A DNA stretch of 64,000 nucleotides from Flaviflexus massiliensis (GCF_001375495.1 NZ_LN831058.1:1-64000); one strand, 5' to 3'; numbered from the stretch's first letter, positions 52,065 to 62,061 are shown. Notes: generated by a model from the sequence alone, not told the origin. A program made the numbers and translations.

Positions 52065-52997
52065 TCAGGATTCGCTGAGCGGGAGTGGCCCGCCATACCA
52101 GTCCTCGATGAGGTAACGAGCAACCGACGAGGACATGGGGACGGTGAGATTGCCGGCTGCGATTTCGTCTTTAAACTCTTCGCGAGTGAAAAATCGTGCC
52201 CGGGTGATTTCTTCACCGTCGACATTGACGTCGCTCGTAGACGTCCATGCCCTAAACGAGGCCATGAGGCTCCGCGGGAACGGCCATGGCTGCGAACCGA
52301 AGTATTCAACGCGGTCGATAACAACGCCGGCCTCTTCCATCGATTCCCGCTCCACCGCGTGCTCGAGGGATTCCCCCGCCTCGACAAAGCCAGCCAGGCA
52401 CGAGTATCTCGTGGGTTCCCAGTTGGATGCGTGGCCCAGAAGCAACCTGTCGTGCTGGTCGCGGATCGCCATGATCACGCTCGGGTCGGTGCGCGGGTAG
52501 CTAATGAGCTTGCAGTCGCTGCACACACCTTCCCAGCCGGCTGCCTGCGCGGCGATGATGCCGCCGCAGGCCTGGCAGTGCTTGCGATCATCACGCCAGG
52601 CTCCGAGGGCTGTCGCGGTTGTGGCGAGTCCCGATTCGAGTCCGCTTAATTGGTGTCCAATCTTTCGTAGCGACACGAACGGGTGGCGGTGAAGAGCGGT
52701 GAGCCTGCGGTCCCCGTAGGGTATTCCTTCCGGATCGAGCTCAAAACTGGTGGTGACAAGGTGGAGGGCGGCCCACAGAGTATCCTCGGTCTTCCCCAGG
52801 TAGGACAGGTGGTCCCAGGTCAAGAGTTCGTCGGGCACGTCATTCTTCATCACCGTGATGAGCCCCGTGTCGGTGGCTGCGATCTGCCCTTCTCGTACGA
52901 GAAGGATAGTGAATTCTTCATCGAGCAGGGACGGATCCGTACGTCGCACCGCATCGGTATCGTGCTCAATTCTGGACAGGGGGAGTGCCGTGCTCAT
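52065..52997 (-). CDS. nudC: NAD+ diphosphatase / NAD-capped RNA decapping Nudix hydrolase
   Basis: NudC hydrolyses NADH to NMNH and AMP and removes NAD caps from RNA. The 310-residue protein has a four-Cys zinc ribbon (C141, C144, C159, C162), the complete Nudix box (G203-x5-E209-x7-R217-E218-x2-E221-E222-x-G224) and the NADH-specific SQPWPF motif (235-240). A CAGAAT hexamer (complement 53004-53009) lies 6 bases before the ATG, so the message may be leaderless. Confidence 0.96.
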   Translation of the reverse strand: MSTALPLSRIEHDTDAVRRTDPSLLDEEFTILLVREGQIAATDTGLITVMKNDVPDELLTWDHLSYLGKTEDTLWAALHLVTTSFELDPEGIPYGDRRLTALHRHPFVSLRKIGHQLSGLESGLATTATALGAWRDDRKHCQACGGIIAAQAAGWEGVCSDCKLISYPRTDPSVIMAIRDQHDRLLLGHASNWEPTRYSCLAGFVEAGESLEHAVERESMEEAGVVIDRVEYFGSQPWPFPRSLMASFRAWTSTSDVNVDGEEITRARFFTREEFKDEIAAGNLTVPMSSSVARYLIEDWYGGPLPLSES

Positions 52998-53134
52998 GTC
53001 CTCATTCTGTCACGAACCGGCTCGAAGCAAAGCTGTCGCTTAAGAATATGGCAGGGCATTCTCCCCGTAATTCCCAGCGATGACTTAGCAAGGACGTTTC
53101 CCAGGTTGAGTTGGCAAAGAAGATAGAGAAATCA

Positions 53135-53157
53135 CGGAGCGACAAAGCGTCACTCCG
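53135..53157 (-). terminator. Terminator of the etfB-etfA-iscS-mnmA operon
   Basis: A 9-bp stem (CGGAGCGAC / GTCACTCCG, one G-U) with a 5-base loop lies 20 bases after the mnmA stop and is followed by TGATTTCTC on the minus strand. Confidence 0.6.
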
Positions 53158-53175
53158 GGATCATTAAAGGTCTTA

Positions 53176-54267
53176 CTATTCGGTTTCTTCGACGGTGGCC
53201 TGACCAAGCACGCGGCTGCCGGAGTAGATGACGGCGGACTGCCCCGCGGCCAGTCCCCTCAGGGGCTCATCCAGGTCGATGACGAGCTTCTCGTCAACGG
53301 ACTGGACGGTGGCGGGGATTTCACGGCCGTGTGCACGGACCTGAACGCCTGCTCGGATGGGCTCGGAAGGGTCGATGTCCGGGGCAAGCCACACGGTGTC
53401 GCTTCCCGTGATTCGGTGAATATCGAGGTGTTCGACCGGTCCAACTCGGACCGTATTCGTTTCGATGTCGACCTTCGTGACGAAGCGGGGCTGACCATCC
53501 TTGGCGGGAATGCCGAGGCCGAGGCCGCGGCGCTGCCCCACCGTGTAGGCGAATGCACCGAGGTGTTCGCCAACGACCGCTCCGGTTTCGTCCACGATCG
53601 GTCCCGGGTTTTCGCCGAGCCTCCTGCGGAGGAAGCCACGAGTGTCACCATCGGCGATGAAGCAAATGTCGTAGGAGTCCGGTTTGAGCGAGACTCCCAG
53701 GCCGCGGGCGGCCGCTTCGACCCTCACCTGGTCCTTCGTTTCGACCGTGCCGAGGGGGAAGAGGACGTTACCGAGAACCTGCTTACCCATGACGGCAAGG
53801 ACGTATGACTGGTCCTTCGGGTGGTTGGCGGCCCGGTGAAGCTCGTGACGGACGGAACCATCTGCTTCGATATCGCGCAGATCCGCGTAGTGTCCGGTGC
53901 ACACGGCATCGAAGCCCATTGCCAGGCCCCGCTCGAGGAGGGCCGCGAACTTCACGTGCTCATTGCAGCGCACACACGGGTTCGGGGTGCGTCCAGCCGA
54001 GTATTCGGACAGGAAGTCTGCCACGACCGTGTCTTCAAAGTCATCGGACAGATCCCACACGTAGTAGGGGATGCCGAGTTTGTCGGCGGCACGTCGCGCA
54101 TCGTAACCGTCCTCAACGGAACAGCATCCTCGGTTCCCGTTGCGGTGTTCGGCACGGGATTTGGACAGCGCCATGTGCACCCCGACAACGTCGTGGCCGG
54201 CATCGACCGCTCGCGCGGCCGCCACTGCCGAATCGACGCCTCCGGACATTGCTGCCAAAACTCTCAT
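53176..54267 (-). CDS. mnmA: tRNA-specific 2-thiouridylase MnmA
   Basis: MnmA thiolates U34 in the wobble position of tRNAs for Lys, Glu and Gln, using sulfur relayed from a cysteine desulfurase. The 363-residue protein has the PP-loop SGGVDS (8-13) and the two catalytic cysteines C98 (PNPCVRC) and C202 ([10 protein letters not shown]). The next gene upstream, encoding the desulfurase, overlaps its start by four bases, so donor and acceptor of the sulfur are made together. Confidence 0.97.
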   Translation of the reverse strand: MRVLAAMSGGVDSAVAAARAVDAGHDVVGVHMALSKSRAEHRNGNRGCCSVEDGYDARRAADKLGIPYYVWDLSDDFEDTVVADFLSEYSAGRTPNPCVRCNEHVKFAALLERGLAMGFDAVCTGHYADLRDIEADGSVRHELHRAANHPKDQSYVLAVMGKQVLGNVLFPLGTVETKDQVRVEAAARGLGVSLKPDSYDICFIADGDTRGFLRRRLGENPGPIVDETGAVVGEHLGAFAYTVGQRRGLGLGIPAKDGQPRFVTKVDIETNTVRVGPVEHLDIHRITGSDTVWLAPDIDPSEPIRAGVQVRAHGREIPATVQSVDEKLVIDLDEPLRGLAAGQSAVIYSGSRVLGQATVEETE

Positions 54268-55376
54268 GTTCGAGCTGCCTTTCGCGCCATGTTGACAGCC
54301 CCGGGTAAGGCCGCCACCAGGGCGTCTATCTCGCTTTGGTTCGTACTGTCTCCCGTGGAGAACCGTAGAGCAGTATAGGTGTCTTCGGCTACCCCCATGG
54401 CCTCCAAGACCGTCGAGGGGCGGTAGACGCCAGCGGAGCAGGCGGATCCTGTCGAGCAGGAAATCCCCGCCATATCAAGCCCCAGGAGCAGTGCCTCGGG
54501 GTCGGTGCCGGGGAAGATCACGTGCGTAATGTGAGGAAGTCGTGGCACGTCGCCACCGCTCCGGTATCCGCCAAGGGCCTCGGAGGCGGCAACGATCTGG
54601 GCCGAGAAGTTGGCAAGCACCCGCGCCTTCTCCTCTTTCTTGGCAAGAGCGTCCTCGAGGGCTGCCGCGAGCGCCACGGCACCGGCCACGTTGATCGTCC
54701 CGGAGCGGACCTTGCGTTCCTGCCCGCCTCCGCCCTCGAGGGCGATGAGCGGGTAGTCGCGGGCGGCGATGAGTGCCCCGATTCCGACGGGGGCTCCGAG
54801 CTTGTGCCCCGAGATCGTGATCGCATAACCATCCGGGATGGTGATGGTGGAGATGGCCTGCACGGCATCCGTGTGGAGCCTTGCCTGCGGCGCCTTCTCG
54901 GCCACGAGGTCCTTGATTTCGGCCAGCGGCTGGATGATTCCGGACTCGTTATTTGCGGCCATGACCGAAACCAGTGCAACGGACTCGTCCAGCGGGTCAG
55001 CCAAGGCGTTCAGATCTACTACTCCGTCCGGGGTGACGGGAATGACCCGGGTGGTTCCTCCAGAGCGGGCTGCGATGTCGGCTGCTTCCTGGATGGCGGG
55101 GTGTTCGATCGCGGAATAGAGAACCGTCCCCTTCGTGGCCGGTCCCGCAATTGCCAGATTGTCGGCTTCCGTGCCCCCGGAAGTGAAGATCACTTCGGCA
55201 GCATCAACGCCGAGCAGGCTCGCGATCTTCTCGCGAGCATCCTCCAGGATCGACCGTGAGGCCCGACCTGCGCCGTGGATGGCGGAGGCGTTCCCCTGGA
55301 CGGAGGTGGCCTCCAGCCACGCGGCTTTCGCCACGTCGGACAGGGGTGCTGTTGCCGCGTAGTCGAGGTAGATCAC
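54264..55376 (-). CDS. iscS: Cysteine desulfurase (IscS/NifS family)
   Basis: A pyridoxal-phosphate enzyme that removes sulfur from cysteine and carries it as a persulfide. Lys192 ([10 protein letters not shown]) binds PLP and C313 (SACSAG, in a class I-type loop) is the persulfide cysteine. At 370 residues it matches actinobacterial IscS. Its stop overlaps mnmA and it begins immediately after the etfA stop. The mycobacterial order fixA-fixB-iscS-mnmA is conserved. Supply of sulfur to MnmA is the most direct role. Confidence 0.95.
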   Translation of the reverse strand: MIYLDYAATAPLSDVAKAAWLEATSVQGNASAIHGAGRASRSILEDAREKIASLLGVDAAEVIFTSGGTEADNLAIAGPATKGTVLYSAIEHPAIQEAADIAARSGGTTRVIPVTPDGVVDLNALADPLDESVALVSVMAANNESGIIQPLAEIKDLVAEKAPQARLHTDAVQAISTITIPDGYAITISGHKLGAPVGIGALIAARDYPLIALEGGGGQERKVRSGTINVAGAVALAAALEDALAKKEEKARVLANFSAQIVAASEALGGYRSGGDVPRLPHITHVIFPGTDPEALLLGLDMAGISCSTGSACSAGVYRPSTVLEAMGVAEDTYTALRFSTGDSTNQSEIDALVAALPGAVNMARKAART

Positions 55377-56348
55377 CTACAGGCCGGCCTTCTTGAGTTC
55401 GGCAATGGCCTGCGGGAGAACATTGTCGAGGTCGCCAACCACACCGAAGTCTGCGATCTCGAAGATGGGGGCTTCGGCATCGTCGCTGATGGCGACGATT
55501 GTTTCGGAGGCGAGCATCCCGCTCGTGTGGTGCACCGCGCCCGATACGCCGAGGCCGATGTAGAGCTTGGGGGCGATGGTTTCACCGGTCTGACCGATCT
55601 GGGCCGACCGATCAATCCACCCCTCATCGCACGCCACGCGGGTGGCGCCAACGGCTCCCCCGAGAAGCTCCGCGAGTTCACGTGCGGGACCAAAATCGCC
55701 GTCCAGTCCGCGCCCACCAACGACCACGACCTGGGACTCAGTGAGGTTCGGTCCCGTGTTTTCACGGACGGTTCGTGACACGAGACGGGTCCGCCCTGCT
55801 CGTTCGGGCACCTCAATCGTGAGCGGGGTGACCGTTGCCTCGGTACGGTCGGTCGCGACCGCTTCGACCGCGGTGGGCCGCAGTGCGACGACGGGGATGC
55901 CGCGGATGATTTCACCCGAGGTGGCCCAGCTTCCCGAGAACACCGCCTTGGTGATCGAGAGCTGGTTATTGTCGACCGTCACCGAATCGGCGTCCGTAAT
56001 AACACCCGAGTCAAGGGTGACCGCTGTTTGCGCGGCGATTTCCTTACCCAAGTACGAGGAGGCGAGGAAGACAGCGCGCGGATTCACCTGCTTTGCTGCC
56101 GCGACCGCGAGCGCCGACCACACGGCCGGATGGTTGGGGTCAGCACCTGCGGCTTCCACCGTGGCGGGATCGACGGCAAGGATTTCGTCAGCTCCGTAGC
56201 GGGCGAGTTCAGCGACGGGAGGTTCCCCAAACGTTGCGGACACAACCCGGTCTGCTACGTTGCGTGCGGCGGTCAGCATCTCTCGCGAGGATTCGGAGAG
56301 CTCGTGGCCGTCGTGGCGGGAGAGGACGAGTACTGTTTCTACCTTCAC
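55377..56348 (-). CDS. etfA: Electron transfer flavoprotein alpha subunit
   Basis: A 323-residue ETF-alpha (FixB type). The C-terminal FAD-binding domain carries the family signature GLGVSGAVHHTSGM, followed by ISDDAEAPIFEIADFGVVGDL. With ETF-beta it shuttles electrons from acyl-CoA and other dehydrogenases to the respiratory chain. The ATG overlaps the etfB stop (ATGA), and the stop directly abuts the iscS start. Confidence 0.95.
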   Translation of the reverse strand: MKVETVLVLSRHDGHELSESSREMLTAARNVADRVVSATFGEPPVAELARYGADEILAVDPATVEAAGADPNHPAVWSALAVAAAKQVNPRAVFLASSYLGKEIAAQTAVTLDSGVITDADSVTVDNNQLSITKAVFSGSWATSGEIIRGIPVVALRPTAVEAVATDRTEATVTPLTIEVPERAGRTRLVSRTVRENTGPNLTESQVVVVGGRGLDGDFGPARELAELLGGAVGATRVACDEGWIDRSAQIGQTGETIAPKLYIGLGVSGAVHHTSGMLASETIVAISDDAEAPIFEIADFGVVGDLDNVLPQAIAELKKAGL

Positions 56349-57121
56349 TTCATGACTCCAAGAATGTAGTTCGCGAGCTGGGTTCCAGCATCTCCAGCAT
56401 CCTGCACAATTTCCCCAGCTTCCCTGGGCGGCCGTTGCTCTGCTGCGTTGACCTTCGTGGCGGCACCTGCCGTACCCACCTGTTCACCGGCAAGGCCGAG
56501 GTCGTCGAGGTTGAGTTCCGTGATGGGCTTTTTCTTCGCGGCCATGATCGCACGGAAGTTCGGGTACATGATTTCGTTGGCCTGGTCAGTGACAGAAAGG
56601 ATCGCGGGCAGGTCCGCTTCCAGCACCTCGTCGTAGGTACCCATGGTGCGGTGCACGCGAATGGTTCGTCCGTCGAGTTCCACCTTCTTCGCCATCGTCA
56701 GTGCGGGCAGGTCGAGGTGGGCTGCGAGTGCGGAGGGGATTGTGGCTGTCATACCGTCAAGAGCGGCCATGCCCGTCACGACGAGATCGATCGGACCGTC
56801 CTGTTGGAGGCGATCGATCGTGGCACTGAGAACCCGGGCGGTTCCGAGGACATCGGAGCCTGCTGCCCGTTCGTCGCAGACGTGGATGGCGCTGTCGGCA
56901 CCGAGTGCGAGTGCGCGGCGCAGTCCATCAACCGCGTCTTCGGGGCCCATGGTAATGACGATGACTTCACCGTCACCGTCGGCCAGGTTCACGGCCTCTT
57001 GGACGGCGTTCTCGTCAAGTTCATTGAGCACATCGTCGTCCCCGCGGACGAGGTAACCCGATTCCAGGGTTCGTTCCGCTTGAACGTCGGGTACGTGTTT
57101 TACGCATACAACAATCCTCAT
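56345..57121 (-). CDS. etfB: Electron transfer flavoprotein beta subunit
   Basis: A 258-residue ETF-beta (FixA type) that starts MRIVVCVKHVPD, the typical N-terminus, and contains the AMP/adenine-binding signature VVTGMAALDGMTATIPSALA. The same frame is open far upstream (to 58159), but that stretch is only the antisense of glgX. The ATG at 57121 is preceded at 7 bases by CAATCT and a TTGAAT -35, with no proper ribosome site, so the operon's mRNA is probably leaderless. First gene of etfB-etfA-iscS-mnmA. Confidence 0.95.
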   Translation of the reverse strand: MRIVVCVKHVPDVQAERTLESGYLVRGDDDVLNELDENAVQEAVNLADGDGEVIVITMGPEDAVDGLRRALALGADSAIHVCDERAAGSDVLGTARVLSATIDRLQQDGPIDLVVTGMAALDGMTATIPSALAAHLDLPALTMAKKVELDGRTIRVHRTMGTYDEVLEADLPAILSVTDQANEIMYPNFRAIMAAKKKPITELNLDDLGLAGEQVGTAGAATKVNAAEQRPPREAGEIVQDAGDAGTQLANYILGVMK

Positions 57122-57128
57122 ACCTTCT

Positions 57129-57156
57129 AGATTGTCACCGAAATACCCGTATTCAA
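57129..57156 (-). promoter_or_regulatory. Promoter of the etfB operon
   Basis: On the minus strand TTGAAT (complement 57151-57156), a 16-base gap and CAATCT (complement 57129-57134) end 7 bases before the etfB ATG, predicting a leaderless or near-leaderless start. Confidence 0.5.
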
Positions 57157-57229
57157 AGAGACATATGCCATGAGTGGACATGGTCGGTGCTGGTCGGTCG
57201 ACTTCGAACAGATGCGAGGTGGAAGGTGA

Positions 57230-57235
57230 GACAAT
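57230..57235 (+). promoter_or_regulatory. Possible -10 element for glgX
   Basis: GACAAT is followed by six bases and the GTG at 57242. The nearby GGAAGG could instead serve as a ribosome site for the GTG at 57236. Confidence 0.35.
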
Positions 57236-57241
57236 GTGCGG

Positions 57242-59455
57242 GTGACACAGACATCCCATCACCGTATCGAGCCCAAGCGCTATATTGCGCGGGCTCCTGA
57301 ACCAACCGCCCCCTCCCGTACGCACGCCAGCCAACTCGGCGTTTTCGTGCATCCTGACGGGGTCGATGTTGCGATTACCGCCCCGCTCGCTTCGGGGGTT
57401 GAGTTCTGCGCGATCGACCGCGGGCCAGCAGGAACGATCCTGGAGCGCCGCTATGCTCTCAACGGTCCTGAGCTCGGGGTGTGGACCGGGTTTATTCCGG
57501 GTATTGAGGTTGGTCAACACTACGGTTTCCGGGTGCACGGTAGGTGGGATCCCGAGGCCGGTATGAGACACAATCCCGCGAAGTTGCTGCTCGACCCGTA
57601 CGGAAGGGGTGTTGCTGGAGATTTCGATCTGGGCCCGGCCGTGTTTTCTCACGAGGTTGACGAGAATCTCCATCCCATCCCCGGTCCGCGCAAGATCAAC
57701 GAGTTGGATTCCGCCCCTCACGTCCCCCACTCGGTGATCGTTGACGACAGCTATTACGGCACCGTGGAAGCGCTCCACACCCCGTGGGACAGGACAGTTA
57801 TTTACGAGGCACACGTGCGCGGGCTGACGATGAACCTGCCCGGTGTGCCCACTCACCTTCGGGGAACCTATGCGGGGCTCGCTCACCCGGCAACGATTGC
57901 GCACCTGCAAAGGCTTGGCATCACCGCCATCGAACTCCTCCCGATCCAGGCGAAACTGTCGGAAACCTTCCTGATCGAGAAGGGGCTGTCCAACTACTGG
58001 GGGTACAACACTCTCGGATTCTTTGCTCCCGAACCTAGCTATGCGACCAAGGCCGCCCAAGCCGAAGGACCCTCGGCGGTCCTCCGGGAGGTCAAGGGCA
58101 TGGTGTCGCTCCTGCACGAGGCCGGGATCGAGGTGATCTTGGACGTGGTCTATAACCACACGTGCGAGGGTGGCACCGATGGGCCGACCCTGTCGTGGCG
58201 GGGATTTGGCGAATCAAACTTCTACATGCAAAAGCCCGGCAATCCCGGCGAATTTGATGACGTGACCGGCTGCGGCAACTCTCTCGACTTCCGCCTGCGC
58301 CGGGTCATCCAAATGTCTCTCGATTCGCTCCGCTACTGGGCGGAAGAAGTTGGGATTGACGGCTTTAGGTTTGACCTGGCGGTCACGCTTGGTCGGCAGG
58401 GCCGCGACTTCCACTCCCACCACCCGTTCTTCGTGGCCATGACCACCGACCCGGTTCTCCGGTCTCGCAAGCTCATCACCGAACCCTGGGACCTCGGGCA
58501 CAACGGGTGGCGCACGGGACAGTTCCCAAGCCCCATGGCGGACTGGAACGACCGCTACCGCAACACGGTCCGCTCCTTCTGGCTATCGGACCAGGCAGCG
58601 ATGGCCGACGGCAAGAGGCCCGCGGACTCCCGCGAGCTCGTCACCCGCCTGTCCGGTTCAGCCGATCTATTCTCGCGCGGCCGGGTTCCCGGTGGGCGCG
58701 GCACGTTTGCCTCCATTAACTTCGTGACCGCTCACGATGGCTTCACCCTGGGCGATCTCGTGACCTACAACTACAAGCACAACGAAGCGAACCTGGAAGA
58801 CAATCGTGATGGGACCGATGACAACAGGTCGTGGAATCACGGGAATGAAGGGCCGGATGCGGCCCTTCTGGCGGCACGTCAGAAGTCGATGAGGAACCTC
58901 ATCGCCACCCTCCTCCTGTCCTCGGGCACCCCGATGATCACCGCCGGTGACGAGATCGGGCGCACCCAGTTCGGCAACAACAACCCCTACTGCCAGGACA
59001 ACACCCTGTCGTGGGTGGATTGGCGCCTCCAACCCTGGCAGGAAGACTTCCAGGAAACCGTGTCCTACCTGATTCGGCTCCGCCGCGAGCACACGGTCTT
59101 CCGACCCACGGGCTTCTACACGGGAACGCCCCGGAACGGGGACCCGCTGCCCGACGTCACGTGGCTGGCGAGGGACGGGGAGGAAATGCCCGCATGGAAA
59201 TGGTTCGAACCATCCTCGCGCTCCTTCCAGATGTTGCGGTCCGGAGGTGGCACGGATGTGGATGCCCTCATCATCATCAACGGCCTGAACGAACCCCGAG
59301 AGTTCACGTTCCCAATTGGTCGAGGCAGGCCCTTTGATCTTGCCTGGGACTCGACCGTGGCCCGCCCGAACGGGTTCCGTGAACGCAAGCTCCCCGGTTC
59401 AACGATTGAGATGGAAGAGCAGTCGATTCGCCTCTACCTGTCGAACCCCGCCTAA
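57242..59455 (+). CDS. glgX: Glycogen debranching enzyme GlgX
   Basis: A GH13 alpha-1,6-glucosidase that removes limit-dextrin branches in glycogen breakdown. After an N-terminal CBM48 domain (about 35-150) comes the TIM barrel with DVVYNHT (region I), GFRFDLAV with the nucleophile Asp (region II), LITEPWDLG with the acid Glu (region III) and FVTAHDGFTLGDLV (region IV). WNDRYRNTVRSFW and NEANLEDNRDGTDDN are GlgX hallmarks. Length (737 residues) is usual. The start is either GTG 57242 (favoured by a -10-like GACAAT at 6 bases) or GTG 57236. Confidence 0.95.
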   Translation: MTQTSHHRIEPKRYIARAPEPTAPSRTHASQLGVFVHPDGVDVAITAPLASGVEFCAIDRGPAGTILERRYALNGPELGVWTGFIPGIEVGQHYGFRVHGRWDPEAGMRHNPAKLLLDPYGRGVAGDFDLGPAVFSHEVDENLHPIPGPRKINELDSAPHVPHSVIVDDSYYGTVEALHTPWDRTVIYEAHVRGLTMNLPGVPTHLRGTYAGLAHPATIAHLQRLGITAIELLPIQAKLSETFLIEKGLSNYWGYNTLGFFAPEPSYATKAAQAEGPSAVLREVKGMVSLLHEAGIEVILDVVYNHTCEGGTDGPTLSWRGFGESNFYMQKPGNPGEFDDVTGCGNSLDFRLRRVIQMSLDSLRYWAEEVGIDGFRFDLAVTLGRQGRDFHSHHPFFVAMTTDPVLRSRKLITEPWDLGHNGWRTGQFPSPMADWNDRYRNTVRSFWLSDQAAMADGKRPADSRELVTRLSGSADLFSRGRVPGGRGTFASINFVTAHDGFTLGDLVTYNYKHNEANLEDNRDGTDDNRSWNHGNEGPDAALLAARQKSMRNLIATLLLSSGTPMITAGDEIGRTQFGNNNPYCQDNTLSWVDWRLQPWQEDFQETVSYLIRLRREHTVFRPTGFYTGTPRNGDPLPDVTWLARDGEEMPAWKWFEPSSRSFQMLRSGGGTDVDALIIINGLNEPREFTFPIGRGRPFDLAWDSTVARPNGFRERKLPGSTIEMEEQSIRLYLSNPA

Positions 59456-59523
59456 GCTGGAAACAGCACCCCAACCACCACTTCACATAGGATGTGACCG
59501 GAACGTTCCGGAAAGGATAATTC

Positions 59524-60633
59524 ATGGCTCATGACGAGGAAGTAGACCTCGAAACCACAATCGGTGAGGACTCGCTTCGCCACTCGGAAAAGGTCAGCGA
59601 GGAGCTGCTCCAGAAGATTCAGGAAGACGCCTCCCCCTTCAGGATGCTGACCGGCGACCGCCCCACCGGCAAACTCCACCTCGGCCACTACTTCGGTTCC
59701 CTCAAGAACCGCGTAGAACTCCAGAAAGCCGGAGTGGAAACGTGGCTCGTTGTTGCCGACTACCAGGTCATCACCGACCGTGACGCGGTTGGCGAAATCC
59801 GTGACCGGGTTTACGGACTGGTAACCGACTACCTGTCGGTCGGGATCGACCCCGAGAAGGCCGTGATCTTCCCGCACTCGCAGATCCCGGAACTGAACGA
59901 ACTCGTCATCCCCTTCCTCTCGATCGTCACCGATTCCGAGCTGCGCCGGAACCCCACGGTCAAGGCCGAACTCGATGCGTCTGGCAACCGGCCCATGTCC
60001 GGACTCCTCCTCACCTACCCGGTGCACCAGGCGGCCGACATCCTCTTCTGTAAGGCCAACGTCGTACCCGTCGGCAAGGACCAACTCCCCCACCTCGAAC
60101 AGGCCCGTGTCATCGCCCAGCGTTTCAACAAACGCTATGGCCGCCCCAAGGGACAAAAACACCCGATCTTCCCCCGCCCCCAAGCACTCCTGTCCGAGGC
60201 TCCCTCGGTGCTGGGCCTCGATGGTCAGAAGATGTCCAAGTCCCGCCACAACACGATCGAGCTGGCAATGACCGCGGATGAGACGGCAGCTCGCCTGAAG
60301 AAGGCCGTCACCGACTCTGAGCGCACGATCACTTACGATCCGGTCAATCGCCCCGAGGTTGCCAACCTCGTTCAGCTCACCGCACTATCAACCGGCCGGG
60401 ATCCGCACGAGATTGCGGGCGAGATCGGTGACGGCGGCGCAGGCACCCTGAAGAAGGTGGCCACCGAGGCTATTAACGAGATGCTGGCACCGATCCGCGA
60501 GCGCCGCGCTGAAATTGAAGCGAACCAGGACTTTGTTCGCGACGTTCTCCGCACCGGCATTGAGAAGGCCAATGAGCAGGCCCGCGAAACCGCACGCGAG
60601 GTGCACGAGGCACTGCAGATGCAGTACTTCTAA
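59524..60633 (+). CDS. trpS: Tryptophanyl-tRNA synthetase
   Basis: A class I synthetase charging tRNA(Trp). The 369-residue protein has the ATP-binding HLGH (52-55) and KMSKS (236-240) motifs, the TrpRS-typical GDRPTGKLHLGHYFGSL and LLLTYPVHQAADILF segments, and an acidic N-terminal extension of about 35 residues. GGAAAGGA precedes ATG. It is separate from glgX (68 bases between) and followed by a strong hairpin. Confidence 0.97.
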   Translation: MAHDEEVDLETTIGEDSLRHSEKVSEELLQKIQEDASPFRMLTGDRPTGKLHLGHYFGSLKNRVELQKAGVETWLVVADYQVITDRDAVGEIRDRVYGLVTDYLSVGIDPEKAVIFPHSQIPELNELVIPFLSIVTDSELRRNPTVKAELDASGNRPMSGLLLTYPVHQAADILFCKANVVPVGKDQLPHLEQARVIAQRFNKRYGRPKGQKHPIFPRPQALLSEAPSVLGLDGQKMSKSRHNTIELAMTADETAARLKKAVTDSERTITYDPVNRPEVANLVQLTALSTGRDPHEIAGEIGDGGAGTLKKVATEAINEMLAPIRERRAEIEANQDFVRDVLRTGIEKANEQARETAREVHEALQMQYF

Positions 60634-60659
60634 GAAAGCAGCAACACTAAGAACATTGC

Positions 60660-60707
60660 GAGGGAAGTAGTGACAGCAATACAGACTGAATAGTCTGTGC
60701 TTCCCTC
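60660..60707 (+). repeat. Compound inverted repeat after trpS
   Basis: Outer arms GAGGGAAG / CTTCCCTC enclose an inner perfect ACAGACT-GAAT-AGTCTGT hairpin. It lies between the trpS stop and the terminator at 60712 and could be part of a composite 3' end or a protein-binding site. Confidence 0.5.
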
Positions 60708-60711
60708 AAGG

Positions 60712-60734
60712 CTGGTGCCCTGACAGGGCACCAG
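60712..60734 (+). terminator. Terminator after trpS
   Basis: A perfect 9-bp stem (CTGGTGCCC / GGGCACCAG) with a TGACA loop and a TCCTTCC tail. Confidence 0.75.
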
Positions 60735-61147
60735 TCCTTCCATATTCGAGCCCTTTTCTTATCCAACCCTTTCCTCATTCACGTAAGGAACAGACGCTCA
60801 AAAACACTTTCTCAACAGTGTTTACATACCGTGCGGCACGCCGATCAGCATTTCGCAATGCCAATTGGGGCACACTCCCCATCTGTCCAACTCGGCCCAC
60901 ACTCCCACCATTTCGTTGAAATATCAACGATTGCTTCGGGTGGGGAAATCCACGCACTACCAGGCTTTTCACAGGAAAAGCGGTTGGACGGTCCCCGCTT
61001 TTGTGAGGTAAACAATGGGGAGTTCCGGGCCCTTCGTCCCTGGTTCCCGGAGAAAAAGGACTCAAAACGAGTTCAGGGAACCTGTTTCGGCATGTATTCT
61101 CAAACTCGTTAAGACATTTGGTCTAGCCCCAACTCAAGGAGAATGAC
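60735..61147. other. Long upstream region of the lipoprotein cluster
   Basis: About 410 bases without a credible gene; frames here lack ribosome sites and known features. It contains a small hairpin (AAACACT / AGTGTTT near 60798) and a pair of inverted AACGAGTT / AACTCGTT segments about 60-80 bases before the first lipoprotein gene. The promoter of the cluster should be here, but I cannot identify it with confidence. Confidence 0.4.
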
Positions 61148-61501
61148 ATGCGCACACATTCAATGAAGCGATCATTGGTTGTGGCGGGCCTTGCCCTGGC
61201 ACTCCCGTTTGGCCTCACTGCCTGTGGTGGTGGCAAGCCGTCGAAGGAAGACGTCAAGGAGGGCATGGTCAGCATGCTCAACGAGTCTGGTTTTGATGCT
61301 GAAAGCATGGAAGCCGCCGGCATCTCTCAGGATGCACTCGACGACTACTACAACTGCGTTGTCGAAGACCTGTACGACAACGTTTCGGACGACACCCTGA
61401 AGGCTCTGGCCGACGGTGACGCTTCGGCTCCGATGTCGGCCGAGGATAGCCCGAAGTTCAACGAGGCCGCCCAGGCCTGCATCAGCAACCTCGGCTTCTA
61501 A
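61148..61501 (+). CDS. Small lipoprotein, paralog A of tandem family
   Basis: A 117-residue lipoprotein: signal peptide, lipobox LTAC with Cys26, a 3-residue Gly linker, then a domain of about 85 residues. The domain has KPSKEDV, GMVSML, an MEAAGIS segment, YYNCVVEDLYDNVSDDTL with the first conserved cysteine, and a terminal CISNLGF with the second. A disulfide is likely outside the membrane. AAGGAG lies exactly 6 bases before the ATG. Very close to paralog B in signal peptide and domain, pointing to recent duplication. I recognise no named family and propose no function. Confidence 0.9.
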   Translation: MRTHSMKRSLVVAGLALALPFGLTACGGGKPSKEDVKEGMVSMLNESGFDAESMEAAGISQDALDDYYNCVVEDLYDNVSDDTLKALADGDASAPMSAEDSPKFNEAAQACISNLGF

Positions 61502-61699
61502 CAAGGAATTCTGACAGCTGTTTCAGCCCGTCCGAATCCCCTGAATTTATAACTCAATCAAGCTTTGCGACCGAAACCGATTGTTGTTTCTTGCAGTGAT
61601 GACAAGCATCCGGTTCCCCAGTCCCGATGGCTGACGGAATCGTCCGGTCCAATAAACTCTCACACAAGCAGTGCCGTGACGGCACAAAAGGAGACAGAT

Positions 61700-62047
61700 A
61701 TGCGCACCAATTCACTGAAGCGATCCATTGTTGTTGCTGGCCTCGCCCTAGCACTTCCCTTCGGACTCACCGCCTGCGGTGGCGGTAAGCCCTCCAAGGA
61801 AGACGTGAAGGACGGCATGGCCACCATCCTCGAAGACTACGGCGTCAGCGCTGAGACCATGGAAGCCGCCGGCATCTCCGGAGAGCAGCTCGACGGCTAC
61901 TATGCCTGCATTGTCGACGACGTCTACGACGATGTTTCCGATGACACCCTCAACGCCATTGCCGACGGCGAAGACAAGATGCTCGCCGAAGACCAGTCCG
62001 CTTTCAACACCGCAGTCACCAACTGCCAGAGCGAACTCGGCCTCTAA
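61700..62047 (+). CDS. Small lipoprotein, paralog B of tandem family
   Basis: A 115-residue lipoprotein, lipobox LTAC with Cys26, linker GGG, then the family domain (KPSKEDV, GMATIL, TMEAAGIS, YYACIVDDVYDDVSDDTL, terminal CQSELGL). An in-frame ATG at 61565 is rejected because it adds a non-signal segment and lacks a ribosome site, whereas AAGGAG sits 6 bases before 61700, as in paralog A. A short imperfect palindrome GTGCCGTGACGGCAC precedes the ribosome site. A hairpin at 62062-62094 ends the unit. Confidence 0.9.
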   Translation: MRTNSLKRSIVVAGLALALPFGLTACGGGKPSKEDVKDGMATILEDYGVSAETMEAAGISGEQLDGYYACIVDDVYDDVSDDTLNAIADGEDKMLAEDQSAFNTAVTNCQSELGL

Positions 62048-62061
62048 TTCGGTAAAACGGC

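Noticed and set aside
51701-52387. 228-codon minus-strand frame bridging uvrD2 and nudC
   Set aside because: It overlaps both real genes in another frame and has no family features; 51783-52064 is best read as non-coding.
56345-58159. 604-codon open frame extending etfB far upstream
   Set aside because: Only the last 258 codons resemble ETF-beta; the rest is antisense to glgX with no homology, and a promoter lies right before the ATG at 57121.
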